Positions 1 through 9,251 are shown, counted from the first letter of the stretch. The stretch: 64,000 nucleotides of DNA from an uncultured bacterium (GCA_946188155.1 CAMHUC010000001.1:110921-174920), one strand, 5' to 3'. The notes: generated by a model not told the origin, from the sequence alone. Numbers and translations are program-made.

Positions 1-2
1 AT

Positions 3-2231
3 CTTTCAGGAGGTACACGCAAAACGCCTAACGTGATGTGGCGTAGTGTGGCCACGCTTGATATTGACTACGGCACGGTTAATGTGTGGGATGATTTCAC
101 AATGCAGTTTGACTTTGCCGCTATGCTTTATAGCACCCATAAGCACACCCCGGAGAAACCGCGCTTACGTCTGGTTTTCCCGTTGAGCCGAAACGTAAAG
201 CCTAACGAGTATGAGCCACTTTGCCGTAAGATTGCCTACGCTTTGGGTATAGACCTATTCGACATAACTACGTATCAGTTACCCCGGCTTTTCTATTGGC
301 CGAGTACGAGCCGGGACGGTGAGTTTGTTTTTGAGGTGCAGGACGGCCCCGCTTGTGACGTGGACGCGATACTTAGCACCTACGTAAACCCGCAGGACGT
401 TAGCGAATGGCCGATGGGTAGCCGTGAGACCGAAGCCGTAGCCCACGAACTACGCAAGGCAGGCGACCCGTTGGAAAAGCCCGGACTTATCGGGGCATTT
501 TGCAGGGCGTACACCATTGAAGATGCTATAGATACTTTCCTTACCGATGCTTACGTAAAGACCGCCAACGATGGCCGATACACCTACAAGATGGGCAGCG
601 TAGCCGGTGGCCTGGTATGCTACGAGGGGAAATTTGCCTATAGTCACCATGAGACAGACCCGGCAAGTATGCAGCTTTGCAACGCTTTCGACCTTTGCCG
701 AATACACCTGTTTGGCGTACACGACGAGGGTAGCCGCGTAACGGATATTACCCGTTTGCCGTCGTACCTGAAAATGCAGGATTTCGCGGCCAAAGATAAG
801 ACCGTGCGCGTTTTGCTGACAAAGGAACGCAGGGCAGACGCGGAAAGCGACTTTGCCGACGTGGATTTGGACGGCGACGGCGAGACACCCGCAGAGGCTA
901 ACACGGATTGGATGGCCGATTTGGAGTACGACCGCAAAGGGGCCATTAAGTCAACGGCCAAAAACATTATCTGTATATTGGAGAATGACCCCGGACTATC
1001 AGGGCATCTTTGGCACGACCTGTTTAGCGGCTTTGATTTGGTTAAGGGCGGTTTGCCGTGGGATAGGAAAGCGACCCAATGGGGAAACCGCGACGATGCT
1101 AACTTACGCATATACCTTGATGAAACCTACGGCGTAACCGGAAAGGATAAGATTAAGGATGCAAAAGACGCGGTACTGACACGCCACAAATTGCACCCGA
1201 TACGTGAGTACCTAAACGGCTTAGTGTGGGATGGAACGCCCCGGCTTGACACCCTGATTATAGACTACTTAGGCGTAGAAGATACGGCACTTAACCGGGC
1301 AATGACACGTAAGCACTTTGTCGCAGCCGTAGCCCGCGTAATGAATCCCGGTTGCAAGTACGACTATTGCCTGATTGTGACCGGGGCCGAGGGCATAGGC
1401 AAATCTACCCTCTTTAGTGTGATGGGTGGCGAATGGTTTAACGACAGCCTGGTAACGATGGAGGGCAAAAGCGGAATGGAGCAAGCCCGTGGAGGTTGGG
1501 TTATAGAGTTGCCCGAATTAGGCAGCATCAAACGAAGCGACGTTGAGCAGGTGAAAGCCTACATTAGCCGACAGGATGATACCTACCGCCCGGCCTACGG
1601 TACGGTGACGGAAAAGCACCCGCGCCAATGCGTTTTTTGCGGCACGACCAACGAAACGTATTTCCTGAAAGGCGACACGGGAAACCGCCGCTTTTGGGTA
1701 ATGGCCGCTGATGCTGACAGGCGTAAGCATACCGACGTAAAAGCAGACTTGACGGCAGAGCGTAACCAAATGTGGGCCGAGGCCGTAGAGCGTTGGAAAG
1801 AGGGCGAAACCCTGTATTTGCCTAACGACCTTGAAACAGAGGCAAGGCAGAGGCAAGCCGAGTATAACGACGAAGCCGACGACCCAATTAAAGATATGCT
1901 AATAGCATATCTCGACATGAAGTTACCGGGAGAGTGGCCGACGTGGGATTTGAAACGCCGACGCGCATATATCACAGACCCCGACCCGTTAGACCAGACA
2001 GGCACGGAAGAGCGTACAAGGGTATGTGCAGCGGAGTTTATTTGTGAGCGTTTGGGCCGTGACATGGGCGATAAGGAATACAAATACTTAGCCCGTAAGG
2101 TTGGCCGCATGATGGACGATTTACCCGGTTGGGAGCGCATGGGAGTATCAAGACACGCGCAAGCAATCTACGGCGTACAAAAGTCGTTTAGGCGGGTACT
2201 CAACATCGAAGAAAACGACGATGATATATGA
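3..2231 (+). CDS. Phage primase-helicase of the VapE/VirE family (5' end outside window)
   Basis: This is the replication protein of the prophage, with an N-terminal primase-like region and a C-terminal virulence-associated-E (VapE) helicase. The frame is open to the left edge and the first GTG (33) already lies inside a conserved acidic LDIDY motif, so the true start is probably upstream of the window. Counting from 33, a Walker A motif GAEGIGKST lies near residues 451-459, followed by the QARGGWVIELPELGSI and GTTNE segments typical of VapE proteins. It is followed by an iteron-like gap and by nuclease and helicase genes, which fits a replication module. The family call is strong; the exact primase subtype is inferred. 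Confidence 0.85.
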   Translation, partial: LSGGTRKTPNVMWRSVATLDIDYGTVNVWDDFTMQFDFAAMLYSTHKHTPEKPRLRLVFPLSRNVKPNEYEPLCRKIAYALGIDLFDITTYQLPRLFYWPSTSRDGEFVFEVQDGPACDVDAILSTYVNPQDVSEWPMGSRETEAVAHELRKAGDPLEKPGLIGAFCRAYTIEDAIDTFLTDAYVKTANDGRYTYKMGSVAGGLVCYEGKFAYSHHETDPASMQLCNAFDLCRIHLFGVHDEGSRVTDITRLPSYLKMQDFAAKDKTVRVLLTKERRADAESDFADVDLDGDGETPAEANTDWMADLEYDRKGAIKSTAKNIICILENDPGLSGHLWHDLFSGFDLVKGGLPWDRKATQWGNRDDANLRIYLDETYGVTGKDKIKDAKDAVLTRHKLHPIREYLNGLVWDGTPRLDTLIIDYLGVEDTALNRAMTRKHFVAAVARVMNPGCKYDYCLIVTGAEGIGKSTLFSVMGGEWFNDSLVTMEGKSGMEQARGGWVIELPELGSIKRSDVEQVKAYISRQDDTYRPAYGTVTEKHPRQCVFCGTTNETYFLKGDTGNRRFWVMAADADRRKHTDVKADLTAERNQMWAEAVERWKEGETLYLPNDLETEARQRQAEYNDEADDPIKDMLIAYLDMKLPGEWPTWDLKRRRAYITDPDPLDQTGTEERTRVCAAEFICERLGRDMGDKEYKYLARKVGRMMDDLPGWERMGVSRHAQAIYGVQKSFRRVLNIEENDDDI

Positions 2232-2386
2232 GTAAACCAAAAGGCGTAAACGGAACGGTTACAAAAAAGGTTTGGTTTACATTTTCCTGTAAACGTAACC
2301 AAACGAAAAAATTTGGTTTACACCGTTCAGTTTACAGCCAAAGGCCGATAAACAAAGGGAAAATAAAGAATGTAAACTAAGTAAAC
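2232..2386. repeat. Iteron-like cluster of GTAAAC/GTTTAC hexamers, candidate replication origin
   Basis: The 220-bp gap after the primase-helicase is AT-rich. It holds eight copies of the hexamer GTAAAC or its complement: forward at 2232, 2246, 2289, 2372 and 2381, reverse at 2275, 2316 and 2330. Two are part of a longer TTTGGTTTACA direct repeat. Placement straight after a primase-helicase gene suggests an origin or an initiator-binding site; this is inference. Confidence 0.45.
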
Positions 2387-2529
2387 TAAGAGTATATAAA
2401 AGAGTTTGTAATAATAGAATAAAACGGGAATAAGAGAACTAACGCGAGCGCGTGCGCGAGACGAAACTATATTTACGTATAATGTTAGAGCGTTGCGGTT
2501 ACAAGTTACACCCGGTTAAAATTGAAGAT

Positions 2530-2910
2530 ATGAAACAGAGCATAAAGAACATAGTAGAACACGCCGAAGTTTCGGAAAAGGAGATAGAGAAATATTTGTG
2601 CAAGCGAATGAAAGAAATTGGTTTGCCTTGCATAAAGTATTCAAACGCCAATGAAACGGGCTACCCTGATAGGCTGATAGTCCTACCGGCAAGTCAATGT
2701 ATGTGGGTAGAACTGAAAAGCAAGGGCCGCAAGCCCAGCAAGGTACAGCAAATCAGGATTGCCGAACTAAAGAAACAGAAGCACGTCGTTTGGGTGATAG
2801 ACAATAAGCCGTTAGTCGATGAACTGACAGAGGCCCTAACGAAATGGTTAGCCGATAACAAAGAAGAGTTTGAGGCATACGAGACAAACAAAATACAAAC
2901 CCAAAATTAG
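2530..2910 (+). CDS. VRR-NUC domain nuclease
   Basis: A small phage nuclease of the VRR-NUC (virus-type replication-repair nuclease) family, a PD-(D/E)xK fold. From the ATG at 2530 the protein is 126 aa. The catalytic signature is visible as GYPDR (P46-D47) and VELKSKG (E61, K63), followed by KPSKVQQ. The frame stays open upstream to a GTG at 2452 and an ATG at 2482. I chose 2530 because the family consensus begins with the helix SEKEIEKYLCKRMKEIG shortly after it, but the longer starts cannot be excluded. It overlaps nothing and precedes the SNF2 helicase by 4 bp, so both are probably in one transcript. Confidence 0.85.
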   Translation: MKQSIKNIVEHAEVSEKEIEKYLCKRMKEIGLPCIKYSNANETGYPDRLIVLPASQCMWVELKSKGRKPSKVQQIRIAELKKQKHVVWVIDNKPLVDELTEALTKWLADNKEEFEAYETNKIQTQN

Positions 2911-2914
2911 AGTT

Positions 2915-4300
2915 ATGATTTTCAAACCCTACGAGTATCAGCAAACAGCAATAAGATGGATTTTGAAGAATCCACGTTGCGGCCTTTTCCTTGATATGGG
3001 ATTAGGTAAGACGGTTAGCACCCTGACAGCCGTACAACAACTAATGGACGATTGCGAGGTAAGCCGTACCTTAGTAGTGGCCCCGAAGAAAGTAGCCGAA
3101 ACCACCTGGACTACGGAGGCCGAGAAGTGGGAGCACCTGAAAGCCCTACGGGTTGTTAAGGTGATGGGTACGGAGAAACAACGCAAATTGGCGTTGGCAT
3201 CCAAGGCAGACGTTTACGTTATCGGCAGGGATAGTTTCGTTTGGCTTGTTGGCCTCTACGGTGGAAACCTACCCTTTGACGTTCTGGTAATAGACGAACT
3301 AACGAGTTTCAAAAGCAGTAAGTCGAATCGGTTTAAGGCAATGCGCATGGCGACACCGACGGTTAGCCGCGTTATCGGACTGACAGGAACACCGGCCCCC
3401 AATGGCCTGATAGACCTTTGGGCGCAAATGTATTGTATAGACATGGGCGCAAGGTTGGGAAAGTCAGTAACTAAGTACCGGGAAACCTACTTTGAGACCT
3501 ACCAAAGAAACAACATCGTAATACGTTGCGACGTGAAGAAAGGTTGCGACGAAATAATAAGAAGCAAGATTGCCGATATATGTTTGTCTATGCAAGCCAA
3601 AGACTATTTGCAGTTACCCGACTTACTGACACATACGGTTAAGGTGCAGCTTACGCCGTCAGTCATGGCCGCGTACACGAAGTTTGAAAAGGAAAAGGTT
3701 TTGGAGTTTCAGGAAGAACACACAGGCGAGGCCGCGAACATCTTAGCCAACAGCGCAGCGGGCCTTATGAACAAACTAAGTCAATTTGCCAACGGTGCAA
3801 TATACGACGAAGATAGAAACGTGCATGAGGTACACGACGAGAAGTTAGACAGGTTGGCCGAGATTATAGAGGCCGCAAACGGTAACAGCGTTTTGGTATT
3901 CTACCAATTCAAACACGACATAGACCGCATAGCAAAGAAACTGAAAGGCTACCGCGTTAAGGTGTATCAGGGCGAAGCCGAGTTGAAAGAGTGGAACGCC
4001 GGAAAGATAGACGTACTATTAGCGCATCCGGCATCTACGGCGTTTGGCCTGAATATGCAAGCCGGTGGCCACTATATAGTTTGGTACGGTACAGGTTGGA
4101 ACTTAGAACTATACCAACAGGCTAACGCCCGCCTACACCGTCAGGGCCAGCAGTACCCGGTACAAGTCTATAAGTTGGTTTGCGCCAACACCGTAGACGA
4201 AAGAGCCGAAGCCGCGTTGGATAACAAGAAAGGCGTACAACAGAGTTTGTTAGACAGCCTTAACTACCTGTTACGAAAGCATGGTGCAATAACTGATTAA
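2915..4300 (+). CDS. SNF2/DEAD-like phage helicase
   Basis: A superfamily 2 helicase of the SNF2 type, 461 aa, common in siphophage replication modules next to VRR-NUC genes. Visible motifs: I, GLGKT (29-33); II, VIDEL (D128-E129); III, LTGTPAPNG; and VI, ARLHRQGQQ in the C-terminal RecA-like lobe. The start at ATG 2915 gives MIFKPYEYQQ, the usual Q-like entry of the family; the upstream ATG at 2870 lies inside the preceding gene and is not needed. It probably works in replication or recombination together with the flanking nucleases. Confidence 0.9.
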   Translation: MIFKPYEYQQTAIRWILKNPRCGLFLDMGLGKTVSTLTAVQQLMDDCEVSRTLVVAPKKVAETTWTTEAEKWEHLKALRVVKVMGTEKQRKLALASKADVYVIGRDSFVWLVGLYGGNLPFDVLVIDELTSFKSSKSNRFKAMRMATPTVSRVIGLTGTPAPNGLIDLWAQMYCIDMGARLGKSVTKYRETYFETYQRNNIVIRCDVKKGCDEIIRSKIADICLSMQAKDYLQLPDLLTHTVKVQLTPSVMAAYTKFEKEKVLEFQEEHTGEAANILANSAAGLMNKLSQFANGAIYDEDRNVHEVHDEKLDRLAEIIEAANGNSVLVFYQFKHDIDRIAKKLKGYRVKVYQGEAELKEWNAGKIDVLLAHPASTAFGLNMQAGGHYIVWYGTGWNLELYQQANARLHRQGQQYPVQVYKLVCANTVDERAEAALDNKKGVQQSLLDSLNYLLRKHGAITD

Positions 4301-4312
4301 CGATAAAGAGAT

Positions 4313-4687
4313 ATGGCAAAAGACAAAGACTATAAGCGACTAATCGGTACGGCCCGTTGGTTGAGGCTACGAAAGGCCAAACTAACGGCAAACCCTACGT
4401 GCGAGAGGTGCAAGGAAAACGGCATACTAAGACCCGCTACCGAGGTACACCACGTCGTACCCGTTGAAGATGGACTAACGGTTAGGGAGAAAGAAACCCT
4501 TATGTACGATTTCCACAATTTGCGGAGTTTGTGCCACGATTGCCACGTATTGACCCATACCGAAATGGGCCGTAGTGGTAAGGCTTACGCCAAACGACAC
4601 GCAAAGGAGCAGTTAGCCCGATTTGTCAAGAAATTTTCAGTATGTTTAATTTTGTTAAAAATGTTAAAGGGGGCGGGTGTTTTTTAA
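4313..4687 (+). CDS. HNH endonuclease
   Basis: A 124-aa HNH nuclease. The zinc-binding and catalytic residues are clear: C30-x2-C33, H46-H47 (HHVVP), N69 and C74-x2-C77-H78. HNH proteins beside the terminase genes of HK97-type phages assist cleavage by the large terminase, and this one lies about 1.1 kb upstream of the small terminase. The last residues (KKFSVCLILLKMLKGAGVF) look unlike the family and may be read-through past the functional domain. Confidence 0.9.
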   Translation: MAKDKDYKRLIGTARWLRLRKAKLTANPTCERCKENGILRPATEVHHVVPVEDGLTVREKETLMYDFHNLRSLCHDCHVLTHTEMGRSGKAYAKRHAKEQLARFVKKFSVCLILLKMLKGAGVF

Positions 4688-4791
4688 CAGACGGGAGTAG
4701 GCGGTAAACCTCGCCCAAACCTTTCTCCATACGCGAGCCATCTTTTAGGCCGTTGGGGGGTAAGCCCGATTTACTTAGGTACGATTTTGAT

Positions 4792-5583
4792 ATGATACGG
4801 AAGAAAAGAAGAGATAGTAAAACCGACGTTTCGGTTATGGCCGTCGAAGAGATACAACTACAGGCGTTAGACTTTGGCGACGTTGGGTTAGAGTTGAAAG
4901 ACCTTAACCTAAACTACTTTGACGTGAACGCCAAACAGAAGTATTCAGAGGAAACCCGGTATATGAAACCGAAAGTGTATGTTAAGCCCAAAGGGTTTTA
5001 CGCCTACGACAACGCCCTGAAACTTGCAAAGGAATTACGCTTAGACTTTGGAGAGAGGGCCGACGTAGTGGTTAATGGCAGTTTCATATTTGGCGACTTT
5101 ATAGAAGCCTACCTGTTGGCGCAAAAGGCAATCTGCAAACGCATGATAGTTTCTACTTTGTCGCTGTCTGAAAACAACGTCGATAGTTTTCATAACCTGA
5201 TGGCGAAAGGTTGGATAGAGCAGTTAGACTTAGTGATTAGCCACTATTTCTATAGCCATGAGCGATACAAGTTAATACCCTACGTCTATAAACGCCTGGA
5301 CTTAGACGATAAATTTCAAATGGCCGTTGCTTTCGTACATACTAAGGTTATCGCCTTTGAGACCAAAGGAGGCCGTAAGATAGTTATACACGGTAGCGCA
5401 AACTTACGCAGCAGCGGCAACGTAGAGGCTTTCACAATAGAGGAAAACCCGGAGTTGTTCGATTTCTACGTAGGCATCTACGACGGTATATTAGAACGGT
5501 ATGCCACCGTTAATAAGGCTTCTACCCGCCGGGAGTTATGGCATGAGATAGGAGGCGGTAAGTTAAACAAAAAAAATCCGTAG
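4792..5583 (+). CDS. Phospholipase D-like (HKD) domain protein
   Basis: A 263-aa protein with a single PLD-type half-site near the C-terminus. It shows H183-x-K185 in AFVHTKVIAF, followed by GSANLRSSGN at 201-210, which matches the HxK and G(S/G)xN elements of the PLD fold. The usual Asp between them is not obvious. The start ATG at 4792 is preferred over the upstream TTG at 4753. Similar single-HKD proteins occur in phage DNA-packaging and replication neighbourhoods, where they probably act as nucleases; here it lies between HNH and terminase genes. Exact substrate unknown. Confidence 0.75.
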   Translation: MIRKKRRDSKTDVSVMAVEEIQLQALDFGDVGLELKDLNLNYFDVNAKQKYSEETRYMKPKVYVKPKGFYAYDNALKLAKELRLDFGERADVVVNGSFIFGDFIEAYLLAQKAICKRMIVSTLSLSENNVDSFHNLMAKGWIEQLDLVISHYFYSHERYKLIPYVYKRLDLDDKFQMAVAFVHTKVIAFETKGGRKIVIHGSANLRSSGNVEAFTIEENPELFDFYVGIYDGILERYATVNKASTRRELWHEIGGGKLNKKNP

Positions 5584-5588
5584 AGCGT

Positions 5589-5705
5589 ATGAGCAATCAA
5601 ACAGGAAACGGCCACACGGGAAGCAACGGCAGCGGTACGGCAGCGTCCGACCGCTACGACGATATGCCGTGGGCCGACACTGGAGGCGGCGATTTGCCAT
5701 TCTAA
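5589..5705 (+). CDS. 38-aa peptide ending in an SSB-like acidic tip
   Basis: A short frame that starts 5 bp after the PLD-like gene. It encodes a low-complexity Asn/Gly/Ser/Thr linker followed by YDDMPWADTGGGDLPF at the carboxyl end. The terminal DLPF after an acidic, glycine-rich linker resembles the C-terminal tip of bacterial single-stranded DNA-binding proteins (DDDIPF type), but there is no OB-fold in or before it. It may be a stand-alone SSB-tip mimic or the remnant of an SSB gene. No clear ribosome-binding site is visible, so expression is uncertain. Confidence 0.5.
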   Translation: MSNQTGNGHTGSNGSGTAASDRYDDMPWADTGGGDLPF

Positions 5706-5716
5706 GAGCCTCACGC

Positions 5717-5741
5717 GCACGGGCGCATGAGCCGCCCGTGC
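5717..5741 (+). terminator. GC-rich hairpin before the terminase operon
   Basis: A perfect 9-bp stem (GCACGGGCG at 5717-5725 with CGCCCGTGC at 5733-5741) with a 7-nt loop, followed by TTAAAAAGG. The T-tract is weak, so it may be a pause or processing site rather than a strong terminator. It separates the replication genes from the packaging genes. Confidence 0.5.
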
Positions 5742-5775
5742 TTAAAAAGGAAATTTTCAGCAAAAATAAAGGAAT

Positions 5776-6564
5776 ATGACGAAACGTAAGATGAACCCTA
5801 ATAGTTTGGCGAATCTTGAAAAAGGGAAATTCAAGAAAGGCCAGATAACGAACCCCAAAGGCAGACCCCGAAACCGCGTACCTGAATACCGGGCAAAGTT
5901 AATGGGGCCTGATAAGGCAAAGGAATTTCAGGGAATCAGCCGCGACGAATATTATTCGTGGTACGAAACCCTGTTGGCAATGGACTTAGACGAACTGAAA
6001 GCCTTAGAGAGCGACACCGAAGTACCCATGTTTGTTAAGACCTACGCCCGCGCAATGGTAGCCGACATGAACGCCGGGCGCACTACGACGGTTGATAAGA
6101 TGGTAGACCGCATTAACCGACGTTCAGAGCAGAACCGGGCAAAGGAGGGCGGCAGCGTCGATTTGGCTTACGATACCGGGGCAACGGAAACAACCGAGGC
6201 CATACAGAAGCGTATCAAGTGCAAAAAAGACTATATCGTTAAGTTGCTCAAAAAACAAGGCAAATATACGGTTGAATTGTCTATGCAGGCCACCGTTACG
6301 GCGCAGTTGATGGTACGTACAGAGATATTGGCAGAGGAAATATTTAGCGACGGCCATAAAGCCGTAAACGTGGAGATTTCTCGCGAGGGTAACAGCCGGG
6401 AGAGTATCAGCCCCAAGGAAAAACTATACCTGGCCCTGACCACCCAGACGCAAAGGGCGTTAAAGGCTTTAGGCATGAACACCGATAGCAAAGACCGGCC
6501 CAGCAGCGGCGACGATGAATTTAGTAAGTTTATGAAAGAATTTAGTAACGATAGCGACGATTGA
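5776..6564 (+). CDS. terS: Terminase small subunit
   Basis: A 262-aa DNA-recognition subunit of the packaging motor. The N-terminus has the characteristic basic run FKKGQITNPKGRPR (DUF5681-like) found in many small terminases. It is followed by a helical region with a likely HTH segment and an acidic C-terminal tail (SNDSDD) that would contact the large subunit. The large terminase follows after one small gene. It would bind the packaging site of the phage DNA; the cognate site was not identified. Confidence 0.8.
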   Translation: MTKRKMNPNSLANLEKGKFKKGQITNPKGRPRNRVPEYRAKLMGPDKAKEFQGISRDEYYSWYETLLAMDLDELKALESDTEVPMFVKTYARAMVADMNAGRTTTVDKMVDRINRRSEQNRAKEGGSVDLAYDTGATETTEAIQKRIKCKKDYIVKLLKKQGKYTVELSMQATVTAQLMVRTEILAEEIFSDGHKAVNVEISREGNSRESISPKEKLYLALTTQTQRALKALGMNTDSKDRPSSGDDEFSKFMKEFSNDSDD

Positions 6565-6566
6565 CT

Positions 6567-6941
6567 ATGAAGAAAATATATATTAGTGGCCCCATGAGCC
6601 ATTTAGAGAGAGAAGAGTATTTGGCACGTTTCGCAAAGGCCGAGATACTACTAAGCGAAAGAGGCTACCGGGTAGTAAATCCTACTAAGTTCCTGTTTTG
6701 CCGTTGGCCGTGGCTTTACAAGTTAGTTGGCTATAATGCCGCGTTGTGCTACGACCTTTGGCGGCTTTCGCGTTGTGAATACATCTACCTTTTGCCTGAT
6801 TGGAAAGAGAGCCGGGGCGCAACCGTTGAAAGTTTCTTTGCATGGAAGATTGGCGTTTACCGCCTGACTGAAAAGGAGCGCAAAGAAATAGACCTGAAAT
6901 TAGCCAAGTGGATAGACAAACGGGAATCTAAGCGAGTATGA
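6567..6941 (+). CDS. DUF4406 / nucleoside 2-deoxyribosyltransferase-like protein
   Basis: A 124-aa protein starting MKKIYISGPM, with RYRVVNP-like and YLLPDWKESRGATVE segments that mark the DUF4406 family, related by fold to nucleoside 2-deoxyribosyltransferases. The catalytic-type Glu follows the GATVE motif. Such proteins are common in phages and are suspected to act on nucleotides, but the substrate is unknown. It starts 2 bp after terS and its stop overlaps the terL start (ATGA), so it is translationally coupled to the terminase genes. Confidence 0.8.
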   Translation: MKKIYISGPMSHLEREEYLARFAKAEILLSERGYRVVNPTKFLFCRWPWLYKLVGYNAALCYDLWRLSRCEYIYLLPDWKESRGATVESFFAWKIGVYRLTEKERKEIDLKLAKWIDKRESKRV

Positions 6942-8683
6942 CAGAGGAAGAGAAGATAAGGAAACGGCAGCTTAAAGCCGACACAGCGGCAGAACTACAG
7001 GCTAACCGCGATAGTTACCTGACTAAGTACCGTTATGCGCTTTCAGATACCGACAAACGCCTTACAGAGTATGTAACGGCGGTAATCGACAACCCGGAGG
7101 CGCATAACCTGTACGAGTTATTGAAGATAAAGCGTTTTTTCCAAATGCTCGATAGATGGGATTGGAGGCCGAAGCGGGTAAAGAAGAAAATACGCCTGTA
7201 CGAGAGTTTGAAGTTTAGCGGAACGTCAGGGCGCAGACGCTACCGCCTAACCACCGTGCAAGTCTTTCAGATGGCTAATATTTTCGGCTTTGCCCGGCCC
7301 GATGGCCGTAGGCTTATCCGGGTAGTCTATATTTTTGTACCGCGAAAGTTCAGTAAAACGACCTTTGCGGCGTTTTTGGCCGTTGACGATATGCTGTTTG
7401 GTGATTATAACGCGGAAGCCTACGTAGGGGCCAACGCCTACGACCAGGCGAAAAAATGCTTTAACGAGATACGCCTAATTATGTTCGACTTAGACCCCCG
7501 GCAAAAGCATTTCAAGATTAACCGCGAAACGGTGACGTTCAAAGACCACGCAAGGGAGAGTTTGGCGCAATGCCTTACGTCCAATGCACAGACCAAAGAC
7601 GGCCTGTTTGCATCGTTGGCCATAATAGACGAATATTCACAGGCAAGAGACACGGCCAACAAGAGCGGCGCAGACCTAAAGAATACGCTTACATCGTCTA
7701 TGGGGCCGCGTCGTAATCCGCTAACGGTGGTTATCACTACTGCAAGCGACGTGATAGACGGGCCTTGCTATAACGAACTGGAGGGCGTTAAAAAGGTGCT
7801 GGAGGGCGAGAGCGAAAACGACTATATGTTTGCCGACTTGTTTATGCCTGACGTTGACGATTGGGAGGGCGACCCGCAGACGTGGGCCAAGGTGCAGCCC
7901 CATTTAGGCGTAACCATTCAGTCCGACTACTACGAAATAGAGTGGGCCAACGCCCAACTATCAGCCGAAAATATGTTGGTTTTTCGTACCAAGTTGCTTA
8001 ACATCTTTACCATCAACGAAGTTAAGACGTGGTTTAGCCTTGAAGATGCTACCGCCCTGATGGGCGACTTTGATATAGACCATGTAACCGGGCATCCTGA
8101 ATGTGCCGTAGCCTTTGACCTATCCGTGCATGATGATTTCAGCGCAGTAACCTATACCGTCTACAGCAAGAAAACTAAGAAGTTCTACAGCCACACAGAC
8201 TACTATTTTCCCATTGGCGCGTTAAAGGGGCATCCCAACGCAGAATTATATAAGATATGGCACGAGGCGGGCCACCTGATATTTACCAAGGGCAAGCGCA
8301 TAGACGTTAGACGGATTGCCGACGATATACTACGGCGTACTAAGTTGGTTAAGATTATCCGTATAGGCTACGACGGCTACAAGGCAAAGGACTTAGTAAA
8401 CATCTTAGCCACCGCCGGGGCCACCGGCGTACTGATACCCTACGGCCAGACTTATGGCAATTTCAATCTACCCGTAGAATCGTTTGAAATGCTTGCTTAT
8501 GACGAACCGCCTAAGATTGTGTTTAACAACAACCCTATTAACGTCTATTGCCTGACTAATTGTGTGATAGACGAAGACAGGTTGGAAAACAAAAAGCCAA
8601 TGAAGATTTCGCAGTACCGCAAAATAGACGGTACAATTACTATGCTTATGACGTTAGGGCAGCTTTATTCGTTTGAGAGGTGA
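6938..8683 (+). CDS. terL: Terminase large subunit
   Basis: A 581-aa packaging ATPase/nuclease of the HK97-like type. Seen directly: a Walker A-like loop VPRKFSKTT at residues 134-142, Walker B LAIIDEY with D231-E232, the coupling segment VVITTASD, and the RNase H-like nuclease region beginning with AFDLSVHDDFSA. It would drive DNA into the prohead with TerS and the portal. Unusually, the portal gene is not next to it: a 4.9 kb block of small genes intervenes. Confidence 0.93.
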   Translation: MTEEEKIRKRQLKADTAAELQANRDSYLTKYRYALSDTDKRLTEYVTAVIDNPEAHNLYELLKIKRFFQMLDRWDWRPKRVKKKIRLYESLKFSGTSGRRRYRLTTVQVFQMANIFGFARPDGRRLIRVVYIFVPRKFSKTTFAAFLAVDDMLFGDYNAEAYVGANAYDQAKKCFNEIRLIMFDLDPRQKHFKINRETVTFKDHARESLAQCLTSNAQTKDGLFASLAIIDEYSQARDTANKSGADLKNTLTSSMGPRRNPLTVVITTASDVIDGPCYNELEGVKKVLEGESENDYMFADLFMPDVDDWEGDPQTWAKVQPHLGVTIQSDYYEIEWANAQLSAENMLVFRTKLLNIFTINEVKTWFSLEDATALMGDFDIDHVTGHPECAVAFDLSVHDDFSAVTYTVYSKKTKKFYSHTDYYFPIGALKGHPNAELYKIWHEAGHLIFTKGKRIDVRRIADDILRRTKLVKIIRIGYDGYKAKDLVNILATAGATGVLIPYGQTYGNFNLPVESFEMLAYDEPPKIVFNNNPINVYCLTNCVIDEDRLENKKPMKISQYRKIDGTITMLMTLGQLYSFER

Positions 8684-8747
8684 CAAACCGGGGCAGCGTT
8701 ACCACAACGCCACCCCGGCCAACAAAAGAAGCATGAAAAAAGAGCAT

Positions 8748-9200
8748 TTAATCGCCGTCGCCGTCAGTATTGGCGGTTTCGCCGTCCGGCTCGTAGTAGT
8801 TTCCGTCTCCGATATACTTGTCGGCCTCCTTGAATTTTGCATCGGCCTTGAGGTTGCGGGCGTAGAAACGCTTACCCAGATGCAGATTAAGGCGCACGGC
8901 CTTGATGTCGTCGGCGGTAAAGTCGGCAGACGAATTTTTGCCCGCTGTCTCCAGCCCGACGCGGAAGATACCCAAATCATCGAAGCGCACGGCCTTGCCC
9001 TCCAGCAGCATCTCGCGCAGGCAGACTTCCATCTCGATGAGTACGCCCCTGATGGTGCCCTCACTATAGACGCAGTGGTGCTTTGCCATGTGCTCTACGA
9101 ACTCGTCGAACTCCATCAACTCATGCACGGCGCGACCGTACCACTTCCCATAGCAGGAAGACTTCATGTTAATGTTTTTGTACTTTTTGTAGTGAATCAT
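8748..9200 (-). CDS. HU-family (HU-HIG type) DNA-binding protein, phage copy
   Basis: A 150-aa protein of the Bacteroidetes-type HU family. The HU core covers about residues 18-115, and GKAVRFDDLGIFRVGLE matches the conserved LGxF segment. A long acidic C-terminal tail ends in DGETANTDGDGD. The same architecture is seen in the host gene at 43326-43829. It lies on the opposite strand to the packaging and head genes and has its own host-like promoter (9242-9251), so it can be expressed from the prophage. A nucleoid-like role or mimicry of the host protein is likely; the real target is unknown. Confidence 0.8.
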   Translation of the reverse strand: MIHYKKYKNINMKSSCYGKWYGRAVHELMEFDEFVEHMAKHHCVYSEGTIRGVLIEMEVCLREMLLEGKAVRFDDLGIFRVGLETAGKNSSADFTADDIKAVRLNLHLGKRFYARNLKADAKFKEADKYIGDGNYYEPDGETANTDGDGD

Positions 9201-9241
9201 AACGGTGTTAGTTTATTAGGGTTTTGTGGCACTATTGCCGA

Positions 9242-9251
9242 TGCAAAGGTA
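9242..9251 (-). promoter_or_regulatory. Bacteroidetes -7 box for the phage HU-like gene
   Basis: Read on the minus strand, TACCTTTGCA matches TAnnTTTG. It lies about 45 bp upstream of the HU-like start codon. Confidence 0.65.

Noticed and set aside
2228..2380. 50-aa frame overlapping the primase-helicase stop by ATGA
   Set aside because: It runs through the hexamer-rich repeat region, and its basic low-complexity sequence follows from the repeats; no domain and no RBS.
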